From Mortierella sp. BCC40632 (lineage: Eukaryota > Mortierellomycota > Mortierellomycetes > Mortierellales > Mortierellaceae): 64,000 nucleotides of DNA. Location: the NCBI GenBank assembly GCA_011634665.1, contig WAEK01000004.1, positions 1,785,501-1,849,500 of the forward strand, in the 5' to 3' direction. Positions 55,788 through 64,000 of the stretch are shown piece by piece; position 1 is the stretch's first letter; each line of letters starts with the position of its first letter. The translations under genes and the position numbers were made by a program. The notes under the pieces were generated by a model, which saw only the letters and a program-made list of their open reading frames with translations, was not told the DNA's origin and searched no databases.

Positions 55788-56575
55788 AAGTTCGAGAGTG
55801 CTGGTGCCTTTTACTAGCATACTACTCGATTTTTTTTTCTGCTGGTATCTACCAGCAATACAATCATGCACTGGTAGTTGGAATGTTGAATGGGCCACAT
55901 TTGAGACAATTCATTTTTGCTCTTCCACGTGATCCCTGCCTATTGCTCTCTTCCTCATCACCAGAGAATCACCCAAGGATGAGAAAGCTTCATATAAACA
56001 TACCTAAGAGGTAAAATTTTCTTAGACAAACAGCCGTATCCTTCTGTAAGAGAGGATCCACTTTTTTTTTGAAAGCCTTAATGCCCTGAAACCCTCTCCA
56101 TCCTCTCTCCCCCTATTCACCTTTCTCAGACAATTCAAAATAGAGTCAGAGACTACACAAAGTATTCTCACCAGTCGTACCAAGCTGGAAAAGAACATCG
56201 AGACTCTTTAAAATTCTCGATCTTGAGGAATGTTTCCTGAGATCGGCCATTGCTACTTCAAGGTGGTTTGGGCCTCTCTTCAATTACCCTCACCTGTCCA
56301 TCAGAACACACTCTTGTAGTGACACATATGTTTTGTTTTAGCATCGCTACTTTTGATACTCGTATCCAAGGAGCATCTGTCATCCTCGTGTACGAGGCAT
56401 TGAAGCTCCACCTCCAAAGTTTTTCTCACTCGCCCTCTCTCTCCCTTTCCCCCTTCCCCAGAAAGCTTTTTACCTTCAAAAATAGGTGGTGAGACAAATT
56501 CAGGAGAATACCGGCCAAAGGGGAGAACGATGATGTCGATCCAACTTACCCTCGAAGGAAGTATACAAAAAAAAA

Positions 56576-56616
<41 letters not shown>

Positions 56617-56830
56617 TAGTGAACTATACAAGTTCTAGGGAGTCCATTGAGATCGGAATGGTTGAAGAGAGGGGGGTGGGGTGGAGATTATTCGATCCAG
56701 CCACCTGAATACCAATTAAATCTAAACATACATACTAGGGTAGGTGTCTCCGGTTGTAGAGGAACATCGAGACTCTATGTGGTAGTTGGTACCTGAGTTC
56801 GAGTCTAGCCCAAGCTAAGGTGCGTGTTTT

Positions 56831-57210
56831 TTTTTTTTTTTTTTGTTTTGTAAACAAAGACCCCGCGTGTGTATGTAGAGTTTATAGAAGACCAGGGCAC
56901 TCGGAGTCCTGTTGCCACTTGGTACCAAAGCGAGATTAAGCCCGCGAATGAAACTATCTAAACAGCCTTCAGCTACCCAACAGATATCACCCACGTAGGC
57001 ATGAGCGGTCGCATTGCCGGCTCCCTACGTGGCCCTGGGGCGCTCATTCGTCGTATATAAGCCCGAGTCCGTCGCAAGCGCTCTTCTCCAACTTCCCAAC
57101 CTCTACATCACACCCAACTTTGTCTTGCATAGGAAACACGCCAGCATTGTTTCGTCTGCTTCCCCTTCACCTCCCTGAGGTCTGGCCTCAATCACATATT
57201 GGACTGTTCA
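56831..57210. other. Spacer with a promoter-like TATA region
   Basis: A T run (56828-56844) is followed at about 57050-57120 by TCGTCGTATATAAGCCCGAG and a C/T-rich leader with CTTCTCCAACTTCCCAACC, a layout like an LTR or gene promoter placed just upstream of repeat R2. No partner LTR was found in the window. Confidence 0.35.
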
Positions 57211-57962
57211 AACCCGAGAACTCGCTGTGGCTAGCTTGGTGTCCTCCGGTACCGCTGCTTCTCTCAGTGCGTTTACTCACCGCAGCGATTCCTAATATCC
57301 TATGGACTTTCCCCCCGCTCCACTGCAGTCTATACCTTTGACTCTAGATCTGCGTTCGGTCATACTCCTCGATGGCCTCAAAGAACCGTGCTGCCAAGTG
57401 CCTCTCAATCCGAGTTGGCGTCCTCTACATTTGCTCCCGCTTTTGAACTACCACGTCTAATATCAATCCCAATATGCTTCCTTGATCGTGTACGGCCTGT
57501 TCACTTCATCTCCCTCTTGATCGGTGAGGTCTGGGTGGCGCTTCTTTATCTCAGTCAGGGTCGGCTGCATCCCATGGAGATTTGTGATCCTGTGTGCTCT
57601 CTTCCCGCAGTCCTCCTCGCCAGTGTAAAGACCCCCCAGCAGTTTCTTTTTGTGGAGTACATCCAGTGTGGTACTCCACTCAAAATATTTGCAGTCCTGG
57701 ATGCATTACTTCGTCCTGTTCTGTCATAACCAGTTCTGGTGCATTCGTGATGCCAACTGCAACTTCAACACCTGTCGCACGTTGCTCTCAGTCGTTTGCC
57801 CTAGGAGGGCTGTCCAGTATCTATATTCCTCCTGGGTTCATCCTGGAAGAATTTGAGGAGACGTATCGTGTGTCGATTTACTCAGTGATTTCATCTCAGG
57901 AGATGACTGTGTTCTGAGTGTTCTCCTCGTCACGTTGGTTCTTGGTGAGTACACGCTCGCCT
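57211..57962 (+). repeat. Repeat R2, copy 2
   Basis: Counterpart of 46079-46815. Here an ORF (57388-57729) is longer and includes LLASVKTPQQFLFVEYIQCG and PLKIFAVLDALL. The same residues can be read in copy 1 in another frame, which supports a once-coding origin. Confidence 0.6.
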
Positions 57963-57989
57963 GTCTACTATATTTTGATGGACGCTCTT

Positions 57990-57999
57990 ACAGAGGTCG

Positions 58000-58030
<31 letters not shown>

Positions 58031-58491
58031 AGATTTGAAAAATGAGGCTGCAGAACCTGCACCTCCACTTGGATGATCCTCTCTAGTGACTAGCTGATGT
58101 ACCTGTTCTGTTGTTCGACTAGAGAATTGTGCCACTGCAGGGAAAGTGGGGGGCATCATAGAGAGCACAAGTGTTCTTGGGGTACTTTTTGAGACAGGAG
58201 TTCCACTGTTCATTCGTGATGGTGCCAAGGAAAAACGATTTGGGGTCTTGGGGCCAAAATGTCAGGGCAAAGATCTCTCTCATGCTCCGAAGGGGTGAAT
58301 ATTTCGGTGACCGCTGGGGTGGTGACCTGAGGGTCGAGTTTTGACTCCATGTCCAGGACTATTCGAGACTCGAGGGCCTCGTGTAAAGTCTCGCGCATGT
58401 AAGCTTTTAAGTCCTCACTTTGGAGGAAAGCATTGATAGTGTCATTTTGTTGGGAGGAAGAAGAAGAAGAAGAAGAAGAAGAAGAAGACAT
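57990..58491 (-). pseudogene. Frameshifted ORF with a Ser run, possibly Gag-like
   Basis: The minus ORF 58491-58210 starts with a run of Ser coded by TCT/TCC repeats, then INAFLQSEDLKAYMRETLHE and ALESRIVLDMESKLD. Continuation is in another frame at 58228-58020: NSGTPVSKSTPRTLVLSMMP then SRTTEQVHQLVTRED. The acidic, coiled, enzyme-free character is reminiscent of retrotransposon Gag N-termini, but no zinc knuckle or protease is present, so the assignment is weak. It terminates in an A/T run (about 58001-58026). Confidence 0.35.
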
Positions 58492-58557
58492 GAAGTGAAC
58501 TAACTTTTTGATATGGATGAGTGCTCCGAGCGAACGAAAAGAAGATAGAGATGCAGT

Positions 58558-58655
58558 AGGGCTTCGGCCAAGTTCAAATGCACCACTCTTTCACTTTAAT
58601 TTAGTTTAGTTTCCGGAGGTTTTCGAAGGACTTTATTAAAAGAAGGTTACATATA
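58558..58655 (+). repeat. Third fragment of the DUF4419 3' flank
   Basis: About 95 bp matching 39705-39800 in the same orientation, including CAAATGCACCACTCTTTCAC and TTTAGTTTAGTTT...GGAGGTTTTCGAAGG. No DUF4419 coding sequence accompanies it. Confidence 0.65.
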
Positions 58656-58779
58656 TGGGGTCCTCGCCACTGGGGGCTCAGATACATCTGGGAATTTTTT
58701 TTACACAAAATTGAAATGTGGGTCATCGCTCTCTTTTCCTCTTACCCTTCCCTTTCACAGTTTTTTTTTTTTTTTCTCG

Positions 58780-59070
58780 TTAAATTTTCTTCGTCATCGT
58801 CGTCAACCAAATCGTGCGCTGTTGCCCCAGTATCATCTCCATCTTCATTTCATATTTCTCATTTTCCTTGCCCTGTTTTTTTTTTACTTTTATCATTTTT
58901 CCTTTTCCCTTTTTTTCGTGTTCCTGCTTATCTTCATATTCCTCGTTGTAAACAAAATTCTCATGGCTCACGTCTCTCTTATTTTCATCTTTAACAATAG
59001 TAGAATACTCACTGCCTTCTGGATTAGGGGACCGATCACCGTCTGGAGGGGGGAGACCCGTCATTACCAC
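58780..59070 (-). CDS. Small Lys/Glu-rich ORF, doubtful
   Basis: A 96-aa minus ORF rich in Lys and Glu (KKGKGKMIKVKKKQGKENEK). Its sense strand lies opposite a T-rich tract, so composition alone could keep it open. Not recognised. Confidence 0.2.
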   Translation of the reverse strand: MVMTGLPPPDGDRSPNPEGSEYSTIVKDENKRDVSHENFVYNEEYEDKQEHEKKGKGKMIKVKKKQGKENEKYEMKMEMILGQQRTIWLTTMTKKI

Positions 59071-59745
59071 GGTTCTGATTCAATTTTGACCAGTTTTCCC
59101 AGCAAGTCAAGAACGATCTAGGAACGTGGCCGTCAGGGAAGAGAAGTTGAAACTGTCAGAGGTAACGAATGTTCCGAACAGTCACGCAACAGTCTGTGTA
59201 AGGTAGAGGATCAGGGGCATTAATCTTCCAGTTCAAGCATGGCATATTCTTGCTATCGATAGAAGGCTCATACGTCTGCAGACATAAACAACAATCAAAG
59301 TCTTTAGCATCTGTCCCTCTACAGAGAGTGTGACCCTTGTAAGACCAGTTATGTTTGCATTGAGGAAGAGTGTTATGGGAGCTTTCGGCGAATCTTGCGT
59401 TGCCGCCTGTGTAAGGCGTATTCCAGAAAAAGGTATCGGGGTCAACTTTATTAATTGTATCCTTATGATTAACGATGCCATAGGTCGACGAAATGGAGTC
59501 ACTGTTAGTTGCGGAGGTGGACTCGATGTTGCTTGTAGAAGAAGAGGCTTCAACTCTTGTAATCGAAGGATTCAGATCACTACCACTGACTGGAGGTGAA
59601 GGGTCATGTCCAGAGCTGTAATTGGCTAGTGTTGTGCCGTTGCAACTTCTCTTTCCTTTGCTGGAACTGCTTTCAAATTGGGATGGACCAATCGAGTTGG
59701 GCTTAACATCTTGGTTGTTCAACTTGGGATCTATGGCGGGAGGTT
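59060..59745 (-). pseudogene. Cys-rich hypothetical protein with an in-frame stop
   Basis: The minus frame starts after a CGCCATAG acceptor (about 59731) with KLNNQDVKPNSIGPSQFESS, continues Ser/Thr-rich, then a Cys/His-rich part (PQCKHNWSYKGHTLCRGTDA, DFDCCLCLQTYEP) and VTVRNIRYL, where TGA (59156-59158) occurs. The same frame reads on for 35 codons as QFQLLFPDGHVPRSFLTCWE then NWSKLNQNRGNDG. One stop between two protein-like stretches suggests a recent nonsense change or an unusual intron. The Cys pattern could bind zinc. No family recognised. Confidence 0.4.
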
Positions 59746-60011
59746 CATATCAGAGGAGCAGTGCCTTGGCCGCGTGCACCTCGTAGTATTTACATTAGAC
59801 CTAGCTCCCTGTGTGACAGGAAACATAATAAAATACTCAACGCACCTGGACACTCGGTCCAGGTGGCGCGAAACTCAGATATCTCCATAGTGTATGTCGA
59901 TAGTATATGTCGGCGTTGATGTTTGATATGTTCGATGTTTGACTGATATGTTTGATAGTGTATGTTTGATTTGTGAGGATGGTCTGACTTGAGCACTGCG
60001 CCTGAGCGTGC

Positions 60012-60423
60012 CTAGTTCGTCAGCTCTCGCGCTACTACCACCGCTATTGCCTTGAGTAGGAGACACTTATAAGGAGGCCTTCCTGTGCCTACTTGGTTCA
60101 TTGACTCTTGCACCCTGTGCTGGTAACGGCGTAGACTAGCTCCACACCAAGTTTCCCTGCGCGTCTGTCCTGATACTTGCACAATATTGGCAATATTGTG
60201 GCCTGCCATTACATCTCTGTGGTGGTAGGTCTTACACATTGAGCAGTAGAGAATCTGGATGTTAACCTGGCCTACGAATTCATAGCATGACGAACACCTT
60301 TTCAAAGTGCAAAACTCGTTCACACCATCAACGATGTAATTGAGAGCTCGCAGCCAAAATATCAATACAGCTGCAGTGAGTGAAGAAGTAGATTCATCGA
60401 GGCGGTATTCAGCTACAAACTTC
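60012..60423 (-). pseudogene. TnpB/Fanzor-type nuclease, C-terminal fragment
   Basis: The minus frame reads VDGVNEFCTLKRCSSCYEFV, QVNIQILYCSMC and TYHHRDVMAGHNIANI. This is the zinc-finger plus RuvC-III segment of the TnpB/Fanzor family: two CxxC pairs about 14 residues apart, then R-D with the catalytic Asp, then A-x-N-I. TnpB and Fanzor are RNA-guided DNA nucleases, Fanzor being the eukaryotic branch carried by transposons in fungi and other eukaryotes. Only about 130 residues remain. RuvC-I, RuvC-II and the wedge domain are missing, and an LTR-like block abuts the 5' side, so the copy is truncated and inactive. The assignment rests on motif order. Confidence 0.55.
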
Positions 60424-60676
60424 TATTCTAGAGTCCACACTTACTCTCTTGATCAAGTAAGATGTGAGAAAAATGTAAACTCGGGATAAGGTGTGTTCGG
60501 TGAGATACGGTCAGTCTTTTATTTTTCTGGGCACAGGACCTGTATTTATACTGGCCCTGAACAGTCCGTCTTCGGAGTCTGCAGCGTGGCTGCAGACCGC
60601 CTATAATCGTCTCCTTGACTGTCAATTTTAGTTTCCTATTGCCTTTTTACTAGATATACACATGTTAATCTACAAC
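60424..60676 (-). repeat. LTR-like sequence next to the Fanzor relic
   Basis: On the minus strand it starts TGTTGTAGATTAACATG, has a TATA box in CCAGTATAAATACAGG, then AATAAAAG and a leader-like stretch, the usual LTR order. A clean CA end and target-site duplication were not found, so the right border is unknown; it may be a solo LTR that split the Fanzor gene. Confidence 0.3.
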
Positions 60677-61557
60677 AGGAAGGATTGAGGGGAAGAAATG
60701 GCCGATTTTGACGAGAATGATGGTAATGGATCAGCCCATGCGAGAGGCCATCCCAACATAAAAACGTCTGAGGAATCGTTTTTATAGACTGTTGTGGTCC
60801 CTCTCCTAACTAGATTAGGAGATAACCACAAAAAAGTCCCTCCGGAAAAAAAAATGGAAGCAAATTTGCTTCCAAAACCAACGAAGGGATAATCTAAACC
60901 AATTGAAGAGAGGAGATCAAATCGACAAACGCGTCCGCCAATTCTCCTGCAGGGAGGAGAGAAAGAGCCAACATCAAAGGATCAAAAAGCAACGTCGCTA
61001 TGAACGCTTGGTTGCCACAAGCCAGTTATTTTATTAGGATCGTCTAGATCAAATTGAGGCATATCTTTTTATTAAAATCACGAAACTAGCATGGTAGAGA
61101 GAGGACGCCGAGATCTACCTTCTGAATTCTACAGGAAGCTGGGGCCCCGGGAAGAATGAGAAGGAGCGCCAGGAAGCCTGTTATCAGCATCACAAAGGGG
61201 GAGTTTTTTTTTGGACACACAGGAAAAGCTGTCAGTAATTTCCGGCAATTTTTGTTGCAACCGAGTATCACATGCCACTTTCATCATATTTGAAGGTAGG
61301 AGTAATTCTGTAGCACAGTTCCTTTTTTCACGATTCAGACTCGGTTGACAGGCTTTCATAATCAAATACTTGTTGATTATTTCTCTCCCATTGATTCGCG
61401 CAGCAAAGATTTGTAGTAAAAGAGCAAAGGAAGAGGACTCAAATCATGCTAGAGTGTGTCAAAGGTCGTCATAATCATCAGCCAGCAGAGAGTGAGATTA
61501 GACCGACTTGGAAGATTCAGAGAAAAGACGACAAGCAAGAGTGTGTTGTAGTCAGCA
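60677..61557. other. Spacer, nothing recognised
   Basis: A palindrome-like GGAAGCAAATTTGCTTCC lies at about 60854-60871. Short minus ORFs (61086-61365) have no domain. It forms the 3' side of the CRN gene. Confidence 0.45.
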
Positions 61558-63434
61558 CTAGACTGACAAGATACTCAGGAGGGAGTTCAAATCCTCCATC
61601 TCTTCCCGCAGTTGAATCTTGTCTGTCGTGAACCGCGCGAGTCCAAAGTCTATAAAGTAGAAATTTGCGTCCGGTCCATAGTGCTCGACAGTAATATTCT
61701 CGGGCCGAATATCACCATGGAGCACGCCCAATTGGTGGATAGCAGACAGGGCCTTTCTGATCTTTCTACGAGCGACTTCGTCCAAATGTTCTTGATTAAT
61801 TGGTTTTCCTACATAAGTGGTCGCCACGACCATTTCAAGACCATCTGCCACGCCTGCAAGCCAGACCTCAGGAATGACTTGACCCTGCAGCGATTCTAGC
61901 CACTGGTACACCGTCGCCTCATGTTTGAGTTCCTCTGCAACTGAACCCTGGTTCCAGACGTCGCATTTCTTGATGACGATATCATGGCCCTGCCACAACA
62001 CTCTGTAGGTCTGTGCGCGTTCATCGTGCGATATTAGCTCCATTTTTTCAAAGTTTGGAAGGGTCACTCGAGTAGTCGTCTTGGATGAGGCCGATCGTGT
62101 TCCGTGGAACCAAGCCTATGGTTTCAAGAGAGATTTGAATTAGATGCTCACCCAAGAGTCATTATTGTTTAGCCTGGTGAGAACTGGCACTTACGCAGAG
62201 AACGGGTTAAATGAGCGCTTCATATTTTCAGTCCTTTTTGGCGACTTGGTGTTTCGCCTCTTTTCTTCCTTTTTTCGTTCGATCTTTATCATCCGGTCTT
62301 TTTCCTTATCCGATGGAGGATCCGGGGGTCGCTCATCATTAGCTGCCTGTCGTATGAACCACAGGTAGCACTGCAGAAGCGTAGGATCTGAGCGGTTGTA
62401 GGCGATCATGGGTGAAACTTTAAGACTGTCTGCATCATCATTATCGCTCCGCTGCAAAAACCACGTCTGCTCGTAGGTTGATAGAATGCCGTATCGTAAT
62501 CCGTTCAAACGCATGTAGCCAAATGCTTGGTTAACTGGGCCGATGACGCTCCTTTCTCCCGCATGATACTGACCTACCAGATCGTCAGACTGCAAGATGA
62601 TTGGTCTCTTGATCTCGATCGGGAATAGAAGCGAATTTTGATCGTTAGGGTTGGTGGCCTGCCTATAGCATGCTAAATCAGATATGCCTCGCATGAGTCG
62701 CAGGGGCCTCTCGGTCTTTGCATTTGGAGGCAGAACATGGACGGATCCAAGGTCATCCTTGAAAAGGTCATGAAGGTCTGACTCAGGTCGAAATACTCGG
62801 TTCTCTTTGAATCGTGGACGACTGTATTTCGGAGTTGTTTCGAGTTCCATTTCAAGAACGCTGTTTTCAATGTCCCAGAGTTGGATTGTTGAGGGTGATA
62901 TCGAAACAGAGCTTGTTGTCGAGAGCCGCCCTGAACTCCACTCCTGCTCTGCCCCGATGATAGCGCCAGGAATGCACTGCAAGAATTCGCGCTCCGAAAT
63001 AAAATCTATGAAAGGCGCAGAAATGTTACATGAGAGGGAAATCCGATTACACATGTTGAAATGTAAATGACCCATGCCAACAGACACGCGTGCATCGCAT
63101 TGCCTTGAGGAGGAGGGCGCTGGACAATGATGTAGGTTTCATCATCAGGGCACTCAGGAAACAACTTTGAGAGCCGTGTCCGCGGGTTGCTCAGCTCTGT
63201 TTTGTCATGAAGGGCGTCAATCATGATAGGAGTGGACTGGCCATCTTCAGGAACTGATGTACGCCAGAGCGTGAGGTTGTTTGCATCAACGTGTTCGAAA
63301 TCAACAGACTTCTCAACCTTGATGAGCTTCTTCAGGTCGCCAATTGTCTTGCTTGGCCCAATGTCGACAGGGAATGCCTTGGAGGTTGGTTCTCCATCAA
63401 CAAGGCAGAACAAAGTCAAGTATTTGTCGGTCAT
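61558..63434 (-). CDS. Crinkler (CRN) family protein: ubiquitin-like header, PD-(D/E)xK-like domain, kinase domain
   Basis: Exon 1 (63434-63104) encodes the CRN header, MTDKYLTLFCLVDGEPTSKA, DIGPSKTIGDLKKLIK, NLTLWRTSVP and YIIVQRPPP. Exon 2 (63005-62195) starts DFISEREFLQCIPGAI and includes RGISDLACYRQ followed by LLFPIEIKRP, fitting a D...ExK nuclease-like core, and ends in a Lys/Arg-rich, nuclear-signal-like tail. Exon 3 (62115-61558) has a protein-kinase fold: DIVIKKCDVW, LGVLHGDIRPENITV and FYFIDFGLARF. CRNs are modular effectors; header-REase-kinase versions are known from fungi and other eukaryotes. Two oddities: the exon 1 donor that keeps phase is GC (AAG/GCAATG), and exon 2 ends in phase 2 at a strong GTAAGT while exon 3 opens only in phase 0. 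The gene may therefore be frameshifted, or the kinase may be separately expressed. About 566 aa if joined. Confidence 0.75.
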
Positions 63435-64000
63435 GGTGTTACGAAGCATCAGTAGAAAGATGGTGAATGGAGATACGAAGAAAAGGATGGGATTAAAAAG
63501 GAGGAAGAAGGGTGATATTGTAAAGAGACGCGTCGAAAGTAAGCGCAGTAGTAGTGACAGATGGTCGTGGGGTGGGTGGAGGGAGCTGCAAGGTTGCAGG
63601 AGGCGTGGGGGAGGGGGACGACGCAGTAATAGAGTGGCTTGCGCCATGCATCTCATCTCCACACTCATTGTGCCTCCACACTCATATCTCTCTCTCTCTC
63701 TCTCTATCTCTATCTCTATCTCTCTATCTCTATCTCTCTTTTTCTTTCTTTAGAATTGCCTTCAGGTAACGTGTTCGTGTTTTCTGAACATCCTTTCGAT
63801 TCAATACTTGTTGAACAACACTTGGCGGATGCATTGCCTTCTCGACACGGGCGATTTACAAGTACGCGTTGGGTCGCCTGTGCAGCTGGGATGTGGTCTG
63901 GTGGTCAGCCATCCTTACGCCCAGACAGCCTCGCAAGCCCTGGGACTTTCGATGATTGGTGTTCACAAGATTCGCATAAACACTTTACCAATGCATTGCC
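63435..64000. other. Upstream region of the CRN gene to window end
   Basis: Contains a CT/ATCTCT repeat (63690-63740) and a G/A-rich stretch. Minus frames continue upstream of the CRN start without domain support; a second Met 5 codons upstream (63449) is an alternative start. No gene is seen in the last 250 bp. Confidence 0.5.

Larger units (their letters stand above)
53985..56830. repeat. Module C of the triplicated secreted-protein unit
   Basis: Same layout as module B. The match on the left starts abruptly at about 53985, so the 3' flank is truncated relative to A and B. On the right, identity with B ends at about 56830, near TCGAGTCTAGC. Confidence 0.8.

Noticed and set aside
58711..59121. 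136-aa plus ORF rich in Phe/Leu
   Set aside because: T-rich tract reading; no domain and hydrophobic strings typical of homopolymer-rich spacers.
61570..61600. T-arm-like GGGAGTTCAAATCCTCC
   Set aside because: It lies within the kinase exon of the CRN gene and lacks other tRNA arms.

Overview
The window reads as nuclear DNA of a filamentous fungus. The Mucoromycota, most likely Mortierellaceae, fit best, but this is an inference from gene content and cannot be proven here. The evidence is: multi-exon genes with GT..AG introns; intron 3' ends rich in long T runs; fungal orthologues (ATG1, TMA16, a Sir2-type sirtuin, a CRIB protein, cyclophilin B, RPS2); a hAT transposon; a Crypton-like relic; and a Crinkler (CRN) gene of the type known from these fungi. 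I found no tRNA, rRNA or CRISPR array.

Layout. (1) 1-5.8 kb is accessory: a DUF4419 gene whose 3' flank was split by a 3.19-kb hAT element with a perfect 8-bp target-site duplication. (2) 8.1-37.6 kb is a conserved housekeeping core. In order it holds a TMEM164 homologue (+), TMA16 (-), an unrecognised possible gene (+), a large acidic sirtuin (+), a small CRIB-domain protein (-), ATG1 kinase (-), a very large FYVE-finger protein (+), RPS2 (+), an ACAD10/11-type APH phosphotransferase-like protein (+) and a secretory cyclophilin (-). Gaps between them are full of GA/CT repeats and homopolymers. (3) 38-64 kb is accessory again. It holds a second, inverted DUF4419 copy, which preserves the empty hAT site. 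Three copies of a module follow: a secreted ~300-aa protein on the minus strand facing a short plus-strand ORF. One copy was opened by a ~1.7-kb insert carrying a tyrosine-recombinase (Crypton-like) relic. A second repeat family, a Sel1-like pseudogene, a truncated TnpB/Fanzor C-terminus, an LTR-like stretch and a CRN gene (ubiquitin-like header, PD-(D/E)xK-like domain, kinase domain) complete it.

How the parts relate. The core genes share no single pathway, although ATG1 (autophagy initiation), the FYVE protein (PI3P membranes) and the TMEM164 homologue (lipid remodelling linked to autophagy in animals) touch membrane traffic. The accessory arms look like fast-evolving, transposon-rich, effector-bearing DNA: secreted paralogues with a variable middle and a minisatellite-encoded glycosylation linker, DUF4419 duplicates, and a CRN. 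Exon borders were placed by hand from splice consensus, phase and family conservation; those in the CRN gene and at the FYVE gene's 3' end remain uncertain.
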